DNA of 64,000 nucleotides from Vibrio palustris (GCF_024346995.1 NZ_AP024887.1:496001-560000); one strand, 5' to 3'; positions 12,706 to 23,875 are shown, counted from the first letter of the stretch. The notes: generated by a model from the letters alone, not told the origin. Numbers and translations are program-made.

Positions 12706-12789
12706 TCAAGGGTTACAGTTAATGCTTTTGCTTCTATTATCAAGAGAGATACGGATTCAATTGTCAGTTGTTAACAGGATATTCGGACT

Positions 12790-13572
12790 TTGATACAACA
12801 TGTTTTAGACAAAGGACGCCAGCTATCCAGTTCTCCGCTTGTGAAAAAGCATGCCGTAGGTGGTAGCTTTTTTTTAGTGGTGACATTGTTGCTTGGTTTT
12901 TTGTTGTATTCAACAGTCAGCTGGATGTGGGATGAACAACGACTTCCATTATCCAATATCGTACTGCAGGGTGACTTACAACACGTCACAGCACAAGATG
13001 TTCAAGAAGCGTTTGAGCAACTGAATCATATCGGTACGTTCATGTCTCAGGATATAGACACACTGCAACACAGTGTGGAAACGATTCCTTGGGTAGCACA
13101 TGCCTCTATTCGTAAACAGTGGCCCAATACGATAAAAGTATTTTTGACTGAATATCATGCAATTGCGATTTGGAATGGCAATAAATTACTGAATTCGAAA
13201 GGCACCGTGTTTGCTGGCGATGTCTCTGAGGTGCAAGGTGAACGTGTTAAGCTTTACGGTCCGAAAGGAACGGCTGAACAAGTTCTCCAAGCTTGGCATC
13301 ATTATAATCCCAAGTTTCAACACCTAGGGCTTAATATATCGTCAGTATTACTGAATGAACGGCGAGCTTGGCAAATTATATTAGATAACGGTATTCGTTT
13401 AGAGCTAGGAAAAGAGTCGTTAGATGAACGTCTTCAACGTTTTTTCCTGCTTTATAATAAATTAGGTAGCAAAGCTGAACGTGTGAGCTATATCGATCTC
13501 CGATACGATACTGGCGCAGCGGTCGGCTGGATACCTCAAGAAGACTTAACACAAGAGAAGACCGATGACTAA
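12790..13572 (+). CDS. ftsQ: cell division protein FtsQ
   Basis: FtsQ is a bitopic inner-membrane protein that links early and late divisome proteins. The 260-residue product has a cytoplasmic tail, one transmembrane segment at about 24-44, a POTRA domain beginning near IVLQGDLQHVTAQD, and the periplasmic FtsQ domain (VAHASIRKQWPNTIKVFLTEY). The chosen start is TTG at 12790, giving the expected length for the family; a GTG at 12841 would shorten the cytoplasmic tail and lacks an obvious ribosome binding site. The stop overlaps ftsA by 8 bp. Confidence 0.93.
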   Translation: MIQHVLDKGRQLSSSPLVKKHAVGGSFFLVVTLLLGFLLYSTVSWMWDEQRLPLSNIVLQGDLQHVTAQDVQEAFEQLNHIGTFMSQDIDTLQHSVETIPWVAHASIRKQWPNTIKVFLTEYHAIAIWNGNKLLNSKGTVFAGDVSEVQGERVKLYGPKGTAEQVLQAWHHYNPKFQHLGLNISSVLLNERRAWQIILDNGIRLELGKESLDERLQRFFLLYNKLGSKAERVSYIDLRYDTGAAVGWIPQEDLTQEKTDD

Positions 13573-14830
13573 ATCTGCCGACGACAACATTATTGTTGGT
13601 TTGGACATAGGCACTGCAACAGTATCTGCTTTGGTAGGCGAAGTATTACCAGATGGACAGATCAATATTATTGGTGCAGGAACCAGTCCTTCACGAGGAA
13701 TGGACAAAGGCGGTGTTAATGATCTTGAGTCGGTTGTTAAATCGGTCCAAAGAGCGATCGATCAAGCGGAGCTGATGGCAGAATGCCAAATCAGTAACGT
13801 CTACCTTTCTATTTCTGGCAAGCATATTGCAAGTAGAATAGAAAAGGGGATGGGGGCAATTTCTGACGAAGAAGTGACTCAAGAAGACATGGATCGTGCT
13901 ATTCATACCGCTAAATCAATTAAAATTGGTGAAGAGCAGAGAATTCTCCATGTTATACCGCAAGAATTTACAATTGATTACCAAGAAGGGATTAAAAACC
14001 CGCTAGGCTTATCAGGGGTGCGCATGGAAGTCAGTGTGCACTTGATCACTTGTCATAATGATATGGCAAGAAATATTATCAAAGCGGTTGAACGTTGTGG
14101 GTTAACCGTTGAACAGTTAGTATACTCAGGGCTTGCAGCAAGTAATGCTGTGATCACTGAGGATGAACGCGAGCTCGGTGTGTGTGTCGTTGATATCGGC
14201 GCAGGTACGATGGATATCGCAGTATGGACAGGTGGTGCACTTCGTCATACAGAGGTATTTTCATATGCAGGTAACGCAGTCGCCAGTGATATTGCGTTTG
14301 CCTTTGGTACACCAATCGGTGATGCAGAAGAGATCAAAGTAAAATACGGTTGTGCATTAAGCGAGCTGGTGAGTAAAGATGATACGGTTAATGTTCCAAG
14401 TGTTGGCGGACGTCCATCTCGAAGCTTACAAAGACAAACGTTATCAGAAGTGATTGAGCCTCGTTACACTGAACTTATGGGCATGGTTAACCAAACCATA
14501 GATTTAGTGCAAGAGCAATTGCGTAAAGATGGTATTAAACACCATCTTGCCGCTGGTGTGGTTTTAACTGGTGGTGCAGCACAAATTGAAGGACTTGTTG
14601 ATTGCGCGGAACGTGTTTTCCGTAATCAGGTCAGAGTCGGTAAGCCACTCGAAGTGAGCGGGCTTACTGATTACGTTAAAGAGCCGTATCATTCTACGGC
14701 AGTGGGTTTACTTCATTATGCGAAAGATAGTCAAATGAATGACGATGTGGATTACCAAGAGCCTAAGCGCCAATCCTCATCAGCCAATCTTTGGAATCGT
14801 TTGCGTAATTGGATTCAGAAAGAGTTTTAA
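13565..14830 (+). CDS. ftsA: cell division protein FtsA
   Basis: FtsA is an actin-like ATPase that tethers FtsZ filaments to the inner membrane and recruits later divisome proteins. The 421-residue product has the phosphate-1 motif IVGLDIGTATVSALVGE near the N-terminus, phosphate-2 CVVDIGAGTMDIAVW, and an adenosine-binding VVLTGGAAQIEGL. It ends in an amphipathic helix (LWNRLRNWIQKEF) that acts as the membrane-targeting sequence in relatives. It overlaps ftsQ by 8 bp and is 30 bp from ftsZ. Confidence 0.98.
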   Translation: MTKSADDNIIVGLDIGTATVSALVGEVLPDGQINIIGAGTSPSRGMDKGGVNDLESVVKSVQRAIDQAELMAECQISNVYLSISGKHIASRIEKGMGAISDEEVTQEDMDRAIHTAKSIKIGEEQRILHVIPQEFTIDYQEGIKNPLGLSGVRMEVSVHLITCHNDMARNIIKAVERCGLTVEQLVYSGLAASNAVITEDERELGVCVVDIGAGTMDIAVWTGGALRHTEVFSYAGNAVASDIAFAFGTPIGDAEEIKVKYGCALSELVSKDDTVNVPSVGGRPSRSLQRQTLSEVIEPRYTELMGMVNQTIDLVQEQLRKDGIKHHLAAGVVLTGGAAQIEGLVDCAERVFRNQVRVGKPLEVSGLTDYVKEPYHSTAVGLLHYAKDSQMNDDVDYQEPKRQSSSANLWNRLRNWIQKEF

Positions 14831-14860
14831 CCTGAGTTGCAGGAAAAACGGAGATAACAC

Positions 14861-16090
14861 ATGTTTGAACCGATGATGGAAATGTCTGACGATGCAGTAA
14901 TTAAAGTCGTTGGAGTAGGTGGCGGCGGCGGTAATGCCGTAGAACACATGGTACGTGAATCCATCGAAGGCGTGGAATTCATCAGTATCAATACCGATGC
15001 CCAAGCACTTCGTAAAACCAGTGTTAGCACCGTAATTCAAATTGGTGGCGATATCACTAAAGGGCTAGGCGCAGGTGCCAATCCACAGGTTGGACGTGAC
15101 GCAGCTCTCGAAGATAAAGAACGTATTAAAGAAGTTCTAACTGGCGCCGATATGGTATTTATCGCAGCTGGTATGGGCGGTGGTACAGGTACAGGTGCCG
15201 CACCGGTTATTGCTGAAGTAGCAAAAGAACTCGGTGTGTTAACTGTTGCTGTCGTGACTAAGCCTTTTAGTTTTGAAGGTAAAAAACGTTTATCATTTGC
15301 TGAACAAGGTATTGAAGAATTATCGAAGCATGTTGATTCTTTGATTACTATTCCGAATGAGAAACTGTTGAAAGTGCTTGGTCGTGGTATCACCTTACTA
15401 GAAGCCTTTGGCAGCGCGAATGATGTGCTTAAGAATGCAGTGCAAGGTATTGCTGAGCTTATTACTCGCCCAGGTATGATTAACGTCGACTTTGCGGACG
15501 TCAGAACCGTGATGTCGGAAATGGGTCATGCCATGATGGGTAGCGGTGTTGCAAGAGGCGAAGATCGTTCTGAAGAAGCGGCAGAAATGGCAATTTCTAG
15601 TCCACTTCTTGAAGATATTGATTTAGCTGGTGCTCGCGGAGTGCTTGTTAACATTACTGCTGGTCTCGACATGCGTTTGGATGAATTCGAAACCGTGGGT
15701 AATACAGTTAAAGCGTTTGCTTCTGATAATGCGACGGTCGTGATTGGTACTTCTCTTGACCCTGACATGGAAGATGAAATCCGTGTAACTGTGGTTGCGA
15801 CAGGTATCGGAACTGAAAAACGTCCTGACATTACTTTAGTCGCCGGCGGTAAAGCAAAAGTCACCGCTCCAACACAACAGCCAGTACAAACGCAACAACC
15901 GGCTGCACGTGTTGAAGAAAAAGTGGCACAGCCTGTGCAAGAGAAAGCCGAGACACCGAAGCCGACTGCGCCTGAAAAACCTGCGTCGTCGAACAATGTG
16001 TCTTCTGGTAATCAGAACACTGCACCTAAGCCAGAAAAAGAGAGCGGTTATTTAGATATTCCCGCTTTCCTACGCCGTCAGGCTGATTAA
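14861..16090 (+). CDS. ftsZ: cell division GTPase FtsZ
   Basis: FtsZ is the tubulin-like GTPase that forms the Z ring. The 409-residue product has the tubulin signature GGGTGTG at 106-112, the T7 loop near [11 protein letters not shown], a Gln/Pro/Lys-rich disordered linker from about residue 330, and the conserved C-terminal peptide [13 protein letters not shown] that binds FtsA, ZipA and MinC in relatives. A purine-rich ACGGAGA precedes the ATG at 14861. The core is highly conserved; the linker is where species differ. Confidence 0.99.
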   Translation: MFEPMMEMSDDAVIKVVGVGGGGGNAVEHMVRESIEGVEFISINTDAQALRKTSVSTVIQIGGDITKGLGAGANPQVGRDAALEDKERIKEVLTGADMVFIAAGMGGGTGTGAAPVIAEVAKELGVLTVAVVTKPFSFEGKKRLSFAEQGIEELSKHVDSLITIPNEKLLKVLGRGITLLEAFGSANDVLKNAVQGIAELITRPGMINVDFADVRTVMSEMGHAMMGSGVARGEDRSEEAAEMAISSPLLEDIDLAGARGVLVNITAGLDMRLDEFETVGNTVKAFASDNATVVIGTSLDPDMEDEIRVTVVATGIGTEKRPDITLVAGGKAKVTAPTQQPVQTQQPAARVEEKVAQPVQEKAETPKPTAPEKPASSNNVSSGNQNTAPKPEKESGYLDIPAFLRRQAD

Positions 16091-16104
16091 GGTTTCGCCA
16101 CAAT

Positions 16105-16132
16105 TTGACACTGTTCAGAATTCTGGTAGGAT
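16105..16132 (+). promoter_or_regulatory. candidate lpxC promoter
   Basis: A perfect TTGACA and TAGGAT are separated by 16 bp, placed just after ftsZ and about 50 bp upstream of lpxC. It would give lpxC its own transcript apart from the dcw operon. Confidence 0.6.
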
Positions 16133-16141
16133 AGCGCTCTG

Positions 16142-16159
16142 CTTAGCCTTAGGGCTAAG
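16142..16159 (+). repeat. 5' UTR hairpin before lpxC
   Basis: CTTAGCC and GGCTAAG form a perfect 7-bp stem around a TTAG tetraloop, in the predicted lpxC leader. No T tract follows, so it is not a standard terminator. It may affect mRNA stability or translation; that role is inference. Confidence 0.5.
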
Positions 16160-16187
16160 TATTGTGGCAATTATTTGAGGCAAGTAG

Positions 16188-17105
16188 ATGATCAGACAAC
16201 GTACTCTGAAAGAAATAGTGAAAACAACTGGTGTAGGATTACACTCCGGTCGTAAAGTCACGCTTACTCTTCGCCCTGCTGCTGCAAATACTGGGATTGT
16301 ATACCGCCGCACTGATTTGAATCCACCGGTTGATTTTCCGGTCGATCCTGAAGCAGTTCGCGATACAATGTTATGTAGTGCACTTGTTAATGACCAAGGG
16401 ATTCGTATCTCTACCGTTGAACATTTAAGTGCTGCATTAGCTGGTATGGGTATTGATAACATTGTTATTGAAGTCGATGCTCCAGAAATCCCAATCATGG
16501 ATGGAAGCGCGAGTCCTTTTGTTTACTTGCTTCAACAAGCGGGTATCGAAGAATTAAACGTTGCAAAGCGATTTATCCGTGTTAAAAAACCAATTCGTAT
16601 CGAAGATGGTGATAAGTGGGCTGAGTTACTTCCCCACAATGGTTTCAAAATGGATTTCGAAATTGAATTTGATCATCCCGCTATCGATGGTGATGGGCAG
16701 CATTTGATTTTTGATTTTTCTACGCAAGGCTTTGTTAAAGAGATTTCTCGAGCAAGAACGTTTGGTTTCATGCGTGATATCGAGTATTTACAGTCTCAAA
16801 ACTTATGTCTAGGTGGTAGCTTTGATTGCGCCATCGTGCTTGATGATTACCGTATTTTGAATGAAGATGGTTTACGCTTTAACAACGAATTTGTTACACA
16901 CAAAATGTTGGATGCCATTGGCGATCTTTACATGTGTGGTCACTCAATTGTTGGTGAGTTCCGTGCATTCAAATCCGGACATGGTTTAAATAACCAAGTT
17001 CTACGTGCCTTATTGGCAAATCAAGAAGCGTGGGAATGGGCAACATACGAAGAAGAAGCGGGTTCGCCGCTGATGTATGTTGAACCCAACATGGTTATTG
17101 CATAA
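16188..17105 (+). CDS. lpxC: UDP-3-O-acyl-N-acetylglucosamine deacetylase
   Basis: LpxC is the zinc hydrolase that removes the acetyl group from UDP-3-O-acyl-GlcNAc, the committed step of lipid A synthesis. The 305-residue length matches the family. Zinc ligands His79 (VEHL), His238 and Asp242 (HKMLDAIGD) and the catalytic His265 (KSGHGLNN) are all present. It has its own promoter and a strong terminator. In enterobacteria LpxC level is set by FtsH proteolysis through its C-terminal tail; the tail here ends [10 protein letters not shown], and whether that rule holds cannot be read from sequence. Confidence 0.98.
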   Translation: MIRQRTLKEIVKTTGVGLHSGRKVTLTLRPAAANTGIVYRRTDLNPPVDFPVDPEAVRDTMLCSALVNDQGIRISTVEHLSAALAGMGIDNIVIEVDAPEIPIMDGSASPFVYLLQQAGIEELNVAKRFIRVKKPIRIEDGDKWAELLPHNGFKMDFEIEFDHPAIDGDGQHLIFDFSTQGFVKEISRARTFGFMRDIEYLQSQNLCLGGSFDCAIVLDDYRILNEDGLRFNNEFVTHKMLDAIGDLYMCGHSIVGEFRAFKSGHGLNNQVLRALLANQEAWEWATYEEEAGSPLMYVEPNMVIA

Positions 17106-17130
17106 GCAAAGCATGACAAAAATGATTTTA

Positions 17131-17156
17131 AAAACCAGACAATGTCTGGTTTTTTT
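17131..17156 (+). terminator. lpxC rho-independent terminator
   Basis: AACCAGAC and GTCTGGTT form an 8-bp stem with a tiny loop, followed by seven T residues. It lies between convergent lpxC and dciA; an A run on the left arm would also give a T tract for the minus strand. Confidence 0.88.
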
Positions 17157-17185
17157 ATGCCTAGAGAAAAGTGCCATAGACGGCA

Positions 17186-17662
17186 CTATTCGTTTGGTTT
17201 ATTTGGCGTTTGCGTTAATGTTGCCAAACGTTGTAGGCGAGCTTGTAACTTAGGGGGGGCACTTTCTGCCACTGCAAGGAGATAGTTTGCAGCCTCTTGT
17301 GAGATAGGGGGGCGAGTTTTTGCCTCTTTTTTACTTTGATGAATAGCCCCACCATTGCGGTAGATCGCTGGATTGATCTTGACTTCGATAGAGATAAGCT
17401 TAGCAAAGCCTTGGCTTCGTAATTGATTGAGAATATTCAAACGATCTCTATCGATCCGCATTTTTAAAGCGGCACTCGCCGTTTCGATCACTAACTGCCC
17501 ATTTCGCACATTCGCAGCGCGTACATGATCAACTGCGCTGGCAGGAACAATCGATTTGATCACCTTATTGATATTGATGATTTCGCTTGCGTGATCTTGT
17601 AAGCGCTTTAATAGCGAGCTATCGATTAATTCTGTGGTCGCAGTCGGGCGATGATCTCTCAT
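17186..17662 (-). CDS. dciA: DciA-type replicative helicase loader (DUF721)
   Basis: The 158-residue product matches the DUF721/DciA family. DciA is the ancestral bacterial loader of the DnaB replicative helicase, replaced by DnaC in E. coli and studied in Vibrio cholerae. The N-terminal KH-like domain (about residues 15-110) includes VRAANVRNGQLVIETASAAL and the conserved LRSQG region; the C-terminal tail is short, charged and likely disordered. It is transcribed away from secA and converges on lpxC, so it is separate from both. No secM-like gene is present in this position. The identification rests on recognised motif content and location. Confidence 0.9.
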   Translation of the reverse strand: MRDHRPTATTELIDSSLLKRLQDHASEIININKVIKSIVPASAVDHVRAANVRNGQLVIETASAALKMRIDRDRLNILNQLRSQGFAKLISIEVKINPAIYRNGGAIHQSKKEAKTRPPISQEAANYLLAVAESAPPKLQARLQRLATLTQTPNKPNE

Positions 17663-18143
17663 TTAGCTTCCTTTAACATCAATATAAACGAAATGGTGTC
17701 GTTGATTACAGTCACCCTTATTAAGGCTTTAACGCCTTATTGTAGTGATATTTGACCATAAAGAAAGTCATACTGTATGTAGAGGAATTATCTCTCATTG
17801 TGCTGTTTTTTTATGCGATATAGATGGGAAATAAACATTATCTGAGGTTTATTTCAATAACGTGGGACTAACTATTGATAAACTAAGTCAAAAACCTTAG
17901 GTTAGGTGCACAAAATTATAAGTTATATTCGCAGAAACCTTATTGCTATTGGTCGCGAGCGAAAAAAGTCCTTAAACTAGGGATGAGTTAACGCCCCTAA
18001 ATGCCTTGAAAACTAACTTTGCTATCACCATATAATGAGATATATGACTTATCTTTGGTATTCTTAGTTGAATATATAAGTAAAGACGACAGGCATTAAG
18101 AAGTCGATCGATGACGACCTAAGTACAGAGAGATCCACACAAG
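17663..18143 (+). other. dciA-secA divergent intergenic region
   Basis: This 481-bp AT-rich gap must carry the divergent dciA and secA promoters. I found no ORF longer than about 20 codons on the plus strand, so no SecM-type arrest peptide is encoded directly upstream of secA. An inverted repeat TAAGGC-N6-GCCTTA lies at 17722-17739. No confident promoter pair was found. Confidence 0.6.
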
Positions 18144-20858
18144 ATGATAACTAAGCTACTGACAAAGGTAATTGGCAGTCGTAATGATCGCACATTGCGC
18201 CGCTTGAGAAAGATTGTTAAAGAAATTAATAATTATGAGCCTGCTTTCGAAGCACTGTCGGATGAAGAACTTAAAGCAAAAACCGCAGAGTTTCGTCAAC
18301 GTCTTGATCAAGGCGAGACATTGGATGCATTGTTGCCTGAAGCGTTCGCAACGGTTCGAGAAACGTCCAAACGTTTATATGGTATGCGTCATTTCGACGT
18401 ACAGCTGATTGGCGGTATGGTACTTAACTCTGGTGAAATTGCAGAGATGCGTACAGGTGAAGGTAAAACATTAACGGCAACGCTTGCCGCTTACCTTAAT
18501 GCGTTACCACAGAAAGGTGTGCATATTGTTACCGTCAACGATTACCTTGCTAAACGTGATGCGGAAACCAACCGTTCTTTATTTGAATTTCTTGGAATGA
18601 CTGTTGGTGTCAATGTTCCTAACATGCCTGCGCAGGCAAAAAAAGAAGCCTACCAAGCAGATATCCTTTACGGCACCAACAACGAGTTTGGTTTTGACTA
18701 TCTACGCGATAACATGGCTTTCCGTGAAGAAGACCGTGTCCAAGGTGAACGCTTCTTTGCTATTGTCGATGAAGTTGACTCTATCTTAATCGATGAAGCT
18801 CGTACCCCACTAATTATCTCTGGTCCTGCTGAAGATAGCTCAGAACTCTATACTCGTATTGACAAACTGATCCCGAGTTTGCAACTGCAAGAGAAAGAAG
18901 ACTCTGAAGAGTATCGTGGTGATGGACACTACACGCTAGACGAGAAAGCCAAGCAGGTTTATCTCACCGAAACAGGCCAAGAGTTTGTTGAAGATTTAAT
19001 GATTAAGCATGGCTTGATGGAAGAAGGTGACACCCTTTATTCACCAACCAATATTAGCTTGTTGCATCACGTTCATGCAGGTTTACGTGCGCATGTTCTT
19101 TTCGAGCGTGATGTGGATTACATCGTTAACGAAAAAGGCGAAGTGGTTATCGTAGATGAGCATACGGGTCGTTCGATGGAAGGACGTCGTTGGTCAGATG
19201 GTTTGCACCAAGCTGTAGAAGCTAAAGAAGGGGTGGAAATTCAGAACGAAAACCAAACCTTGGCATCCATTACGTTCCAGAACTACTTCCGTCTTTACGA
19301 AAAGCTGTCTGGCATGACAGGTACTGCTGATACAGAAGCCTTTGAATTCCAGCAAATTTATAGCTTGGAAACCGTAGTTATTCCAACTAACCGTCCAACC
19401 CGTCGAACGGATTATGCTGATGCAGTGTATCGTACAGAAGCTGAAAAATTTGCTGCAATTATTAAAGATATTCAAGATTGTGTAGAACGTGGGCAACCGG
19501 TGTTGGTTGGTACTGTATCGATCGAAAAATCAGAATTGCTTTCTAATGCTTTGCAACAGGCAAAAATTAAGCATGCGGTCTTGAATGCGAAATTCCACGA
19601 AAAAGAAGCGGAAATCATTTCTGAAGCGGGTAAGCCAGGCTCCGTTACGATTGCGACCAACATGGCCGGCCGTGGTACGGATATTGTGCTTGGTGGCAGT
19701 TGGCATATGAAAGTCGATATGATGGATAACCCAAGCCAAGAGCAAATCGACCAAGTGAAAGCTCAGTGGCAAGAGCTTCACGATAAAGTGATTGAAGCTG
19801 GTGGTCTGCACATCATTGGTACTGAACGTCACGAGTCACGTCGTATTGATAACCAGCTACGTGGTCGTTCGGGTCGTCAAGGGGATCCGGGTTCAACGCG
19901 CTTCTATCTATCCATGGAAGATGGTTTGCTACGTATCTTTACCTCTGATCGTATGGCAAATTTGATCCAAGGTGGTATGGAAGAAGGCGAGGCTATCGAA
20001 AGCAAAATGTTGTCGCGTTCTATCGAAAAAGCGCAACGTAAAGTAGAAGGACGTAACTTCGACGTTCGTAAACAGCTACTTGAATACGATGATGTTGCTA
20101 ATGATCAACGTAAAGTCGTGTACGAATTACGCGACGGCTTGCTGGCTGGCTCTGAAGATGTCAAAGGCATGTTGGATCAAAATCGTGAAGATGTACTGCA
20201 TGCAGTGATGGATCAATATATTCCACCACAAAGTCTTGAAGACATGTGGGATATCCCAGGTTTGCAAGAGCGTTTGAAGTATGACTTTGATTTAGACTTA
20301 TCTATTCAACAATGGCTGGATGATGATGAGTCTCTGCACGAAGAGACATTGCGAGAGCGTGTAATTCATACCGCTGTTGAGGTGTATCGTGAAAAAGAAG
20401 CGTCGGTGGGTGAAGAAGTGATGCGTAACTTCGAAACTTCAGTGATGTTGCAGACGCTCGATACGCTGTGGAAAGAGCACTTAGCGGCGATGGACCATTT
20501 GCGTCAAGGTATTCACCTACGTGGTTATGCACAGAAGGATCCAAAGCAAGAGTACAAGCGTGAATCGTTTGAACTTTTCCAAGGGTTACTTGAAGCGTTG
20601 AAATCTGATGTGATCATGGTGTTGTCGAAAGTACGTGTCCAGGAAGAAGAAGAAGTGGAACGTATGGAAGCACAACGTATTGCTCAAGCACAGCAGGCAG
20701 CAAGTCACATTCAAGAGCACAGTGGTAGTGACTTGGATGAAGAAGCGCAGACGGCTGGGCAGCCTGTGACACGTGATCTACCAAAAGTGGGGCGTAATGA
20801 GCCTTGCCCATGTGGTAGTGGTAAAAAATACAAACACTGTCATGGACAAATTAATTAA
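18144..20858 (+). CDS. secA: preprotein translocase ATPase SecA
   Basis: SecA is the motor that drives unfolded preproteins through SecYEG. The 904-residue product has Walker A GEGKT at 105-109, Walker B in [19 protein letters not shown], the preprotein cross-linking and helicase motifs ([22 protein letters not shown]), and a C-terminal zinc-binding [14 protein letters not shown] tail that binds SecB and lipids. Length matches the E. coli protein (about 901). The 480-bp leader lacks secM, so the enterobacterial arrest control does not apply; Vibrio is known to use VemP upstream of a secDF copy instead. Confidence 0.99.
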   Translation: MITKLLTKVIGSRNDRTLRRLRKIVKEINNYEPAFEALSDEELKAKTAEFRQRLDQGETLDALLPEAFATVRETSKRLYGMRHFDVQLIGGMVLNSGEIAEMRTGEGKTLTATLAAYLNALPQKGVHIVTVNDYLAKRDAETNRSLFEFLGMTVGVNVPNMPAQAKKEAYQADILYGTNNEFGFDYLRDNMAFREEDRVQGERFFAIVDEVDSILIDEARTPLIISGPAEDSSELYTRIDKLIPSLQLQEKEDSEEYRGDGHYTLDEKAKQVYLTETGQEFVEDLMIKHGLMEEGDTLYSPTNISLLHHVHAGLRAHVLFERDVDYIVNEKGEVVIVDEHTGRSMEGRRWSDGLHQAVEAKEGVEIQNENQTLASITFQNYFRLYEKLSGMTGTADTEAFEFQQIYSLETVVIPTNRPTRRTDYADAVYRTEAEKFAAIIKDIQDCVERGQPVLVGTVSIEKSELLSNALQQAKIKHAVLNAKFHEKEAEIISEAGKPGSVTIATNMAGRGTDIVLGGSWHMKVDMMDNPSQEQIDQVKAQWQELHDKVIEAGGLHIIGTERHESRRIDNQLRGRSGRQGDPGSTRFYLSMEDGLLRIFTSDRMANLIQGGMEEGEAIESKMLSRSIEKAQRKVEGRNFDVRKQLLEYDDVANDQRKVVYELRDGLLAGSEDVKGMLDQNREDVLHAVMDQYIPPQSLEDMWDIPGLQERLKYDFDLDLSIQQWLDDDESLHEETLRERVIHTAVEVYREKEASVGEEVMRNFETSVMLQTLDTLWKEHLAAMDHLRQGIHLRGYAQKDPKQEYKRESFELFQGLLEALKSDVIMVLSKVRVQEEEEVERMEAQRIAQAQQAASHIQEHSGSDLDEEAQTAGQPVTRDLPKVGRNEPCPCGSGKKYKHCHGQIN

Positions 20859-20873
20859 TCATTATGTCATGTT

Positions 20874-20902
20874 AAAAGAGTCGCTTAGGCGGCTCTTTTT
20901 TT
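20874..20902 (+). terminator. secA rho-independent terminator
   Basis: AAAAGAG-TCGC and GCGG-CTCTTTT pair around TTAG and are followed by a T tract. It separates secA from mutT. Confidence 0.85.
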
Positions 20903-20944
20903 GAGTATAATTTTTATTTTTCCTCTATTTTATAGGAGCATACA

Positions 20945-21343
20945 ATGAAACGAACCCATATCGTCGCAGGTATTATTTTTAATGGTGATTGTAGTGAGGT
21001 GTATATTACCAAGCGTCCTGACGATCGTCATAAAGGCGGCTATTGGGAGTTCCCGGGTGGTAAAGTAGAAGCGGGTGAAACGATTGAGCAAGCGATGTCA
21101 CGTGAGTTATTTGAAGAAATCGGCATCACGGTCACGGCTCAAGCTGAATATCAGCATCTTGCTTTTGATTATCCTGATAAATCCTTGGTATTTGATTTTA
21201 TAACGGTTACTGAGTTTTCAGGGCAGCCATTTGGTAAAGAAGGTCAAATAGGGCGTTGGGTTGCAATTAACGAGCTTGCTCAATACCGTTTTCCAGAAGC
21301 CAATGTGCCAATCTTAGAGCAGATCGTAAAAGAGTATAGCTAA
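20945..21343 (+). CDS. mutT: 8-oxo-dGTP diphosphatase MutT
   Basis: MutT hydrolyses 8-oxo-dGTP to the monophosphate, preventing A:T to C:G transversions. The 132-residue product carries a complete Nudix box spanning residues 39-61: G39, E45, R53, E54, E57, E58 and G60 fit the GX5EX7REUXEEXGU pattern. The ATG at 20945 follows AGGAG with good spacing. In E. coli mutT also lies downstream of secA, which supports orthology rather than a generic Nudix hydrolase. It appears monocistronic. Confidence 0.95.
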   Translation: MKRTHIVAGIIFNGDCSEVYITKRPDDRHKGGYWEFPGGKVEAGETIEQAMSRELFEEIGITVTAQAEYQHLAFDYPDKSLVFDFITVTEFSGQPFGKEGQIGRWVAINELAQYRFPEANVPILEQIVKEYS

Positions 21344-21399
21344 GCACTAGCCAGGCAAAACGATAGTTGTTAACTTAAGTGCACATAGTGGAAAAATAA

Positions 21400-22254
<855 letters not shown>

Positions 22255-22263
22255 TACATAATT

Positions 22264-22293
22264 ATGCGCTAGCGATGCTGGCGCATATTTTTT
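22264..22293 (+). terminator. dapB rho-independent terminator
   Basis: ATGCGCTAGC pairs with GCTGGCGCAT (one G-T pair) around a 3-nt loop, followed by A and a T tract. It lies right after the dapB stop. Confidence 0.85.
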
Positions 22294-22601
22294 AAGTGAA
22301 CATTTTTCCTTTCAAGTTTTCCTTCCCTTTTTTGGTTTTTATTACGATCTTTTATTATATTTTTGAGGCGTTGATTATTAAATCTGATTGTCTTGATGAT
22401 AACTGCATTATATTTCGCCTTGGTTATCGTTTGCTTTGTGTTGTATTTTGCATTGAATTCGGTGGTGTGGTTATTTTCTAGGGCTCTGTGTTTATGAACA
22501 CGCTTTTATCAATAAAATACTCTGGAATCGATGTTTTTAGCTGTTATCTACTAAAAATTAAGGTAAAGCCAATAAAGTATGTGTTTATTTTTCACGAATT
22601 A

Positions 22602-22630
22602 TTGACACTAATCACTGCACTCATTAGAAT
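22602..22630 (+). promoter_or_regulatory. carAB promoter
   Basis: A perfect TTGACA and TAGAAT are separated by exactly 17 bp, giving a leader of about 100 nt to carA. The 300 bp between the dapB terminator and this promoter is very AT-rich and holds no convincing gene. In E. coli carAB is controlled by arginine and pyrimidines from two promoters; I did not find a clear ARG box here. Confidence 0.75.
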
Positions 22631-22686
22631 AGCGCCAATTTGTCTACTATCACTTAACGCTGACACTAAATGCGACAAGGAAGGCA

Positions 22687-22743
22687 ATGATGAATCATAA
22701 ATTAAATTTATTGCATTTTTATTCTGGAGGTTATCTTGAGTAA
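22687..22743 (+). CDS. putative carA leader peptide, 18 codons
   Basis: The short [21 protein letters not shown] begins with two ATG codons, two bases after a strong AAGGAAGG ribosome binding site. Its stop TAA at 22741-22743 lies inside carA: the carA TTG start (22736) is read in the +1 frame over the leader's last codons. The carA Shine-Dalgarno GGAGG is also inside this ORF. That arrangement would let leader translation open or block carA initiation. I do not recognise the peptide. It has three leucines and two tyrosines but no obvious arginine or pyrimidine-codon logic. Existence as a translated peptide is inference from the ribosome binding site and overlap. Confidence 0.42.
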   Translation: MMNHKLNLLHFYSGGYLE

Positions 22744-23875
22744 ATCAGCACTGTTAGTCCTAGAAGATGGGACGGTGTTCCACGGAGTGTCCATCGGGGC
22801 AGATGGTTGTTCTGTTGGTGAAGTTGTTTTTAATACCTCGATGACGGGGTACCAAGAAATCCTCACTGATCCTTCCTATTCACAGCAAATTGTTACCTTA
22901 ACTTATCCCCACATTGGCAATACCGGAACGAACTCCGAAGATGAAGAATCCTCAGCAGTTCATGCTCAGGGCCTTGTAATCCGCGATCTCCCTCTCCTTG
23001 CTTCTAATTTCCGTAATCAACAATCTCTTTCTGATTATCTTAAAGAACGTAATATCGTTGGTATTGCAGACATAGATACGCGTAAATTGACACGTATATT
23101 ACGAGAGAAAGGAGCTCAAAATGGCAGTATCGTTGCGGGCGAGCATATTGATTCAGATTTAGCATTAGAAAAAGCCAAAGAGTTTCCTGGGCTTAAAGGC
23201 ATGGATCTCGCAAAGGTCGTAAGCACGAAAGAAGCGTATGAGTGGAAGCAAGGATCTTGGACGTTAGAAGGCGGTTTGCCTGAAGAAAAAGCCGCCAGTG
23301 ATTTACCTTACCATGTTGTCGCTTATGACTTTGGTGCTAAACGCAATATCCTGCGTATGTTGGTAGACCGTGGCTGCCGTTTAACCGTAGTCCCTGCGCA
23401 AACTCCAGCGGAAGACGTCTTAGCGTTAAATCCTGATGGTGTTTTCTTATCAAATGGTCCTGGTGATCCTGAGCCGTGTGATTATGCGATTAAAGCAACA
23501 CAAACTTTCCTAGATAAAAATATCCCAATTTTTGGTATCTGTTTAGGTCACCAGATCTTAGCGTTAGCGTCGGGCGCGAAAACAGTGAAAATGAAGTTCG
23601 GTCACCATGGTGCAAACCACCCAGTGAAAGACATTGATCGTGATGTTGTGATGATTACCTCACAAAACCACGGTTTTGCTGCCGATGAAACCAGTCTACC
23701 TGAGTGCTTACGTGCAACGCACAAATCGTTGTTTGATGGGTCTCTACAAGGTATTCATCGCACAGATAAGCCAGCATTTAGTTTTCAAGGACACCCTGAA
23801 GCAAGCCCAGGTCCGCATGATGCTGCGCCACTCTTTGACCACTTCATTGAATTGATTCAACAACACAGCGCTTAA
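22736..23875 (+). CDS. carA: carbamoyl-phosphate synthase small subunit
   Basis: CarA is the glutamine amidotransferase subunit that hands ammonia to CarB to make carbamoyl phosphate for arginine and pyrimidines. The 379-residue product has the class I GATase triad: Cys269 in GICLGHQ and the His/Glu pair in GHPEASPGP. The start is TTG at 22736, preceded by TGGAGG; it gives the standard N-terminus [15 protein letters not shown]. The TTG and the overlapping short leader ORF both suggest that initiation is tuned. carB follows after 17 bp. Confidence 0.98.
   Translation: MSKSALLVLEDGTVFHGVSIGADGCSVGEVVFNTSMTGYQEILTDPSYSQQIVTLTYPHIGNTGTNSEDEESSAVHAQGLVIRDLPLLASNFRNQQSLSDYLKERNIVGIADIDTRKLTRILREKGAQNGSIVAGEHIDSDLALEKAKEFPGLKGMDLAKVVSTKEAYEWKQGSWTLEGGLPEEKAASDLPYHVVAYDFGAKRNILRMLVDRGCRLTVVPAQTPAEDVLALNPDGVFLSNGPGDPEPCDYAIKATQTFLDKNIPIFGICLGHQILALASGAKTVKMKFGHHGANHPVKDIDRDVVMITSQNHGFAADETSLPECLRATHKSLFDGSLQGIHRTDKPAFSFQGHPEASPGPHDAAPLFDHFIELIQQHSA

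Noticed and set aside
14827..15996. Long minus-strand ORFs opposite ftsZ
   Set aside because: They are shadows of the conserved ftsZ coding frame and have no start signals or known motifs.
17702..17820. secA promoter pair near TTGACC at 17752
   Set aside because: No -10 hexamer at acceptable spacing was found, so it was not listed as a promoter.
22296..22700. Two hydrophobic plus-strand ORFs upstream of carA
   Set aside because: They sit in very AT-rich sequence, lack ribosome binding sites, and the second runs through the carAB promoter.
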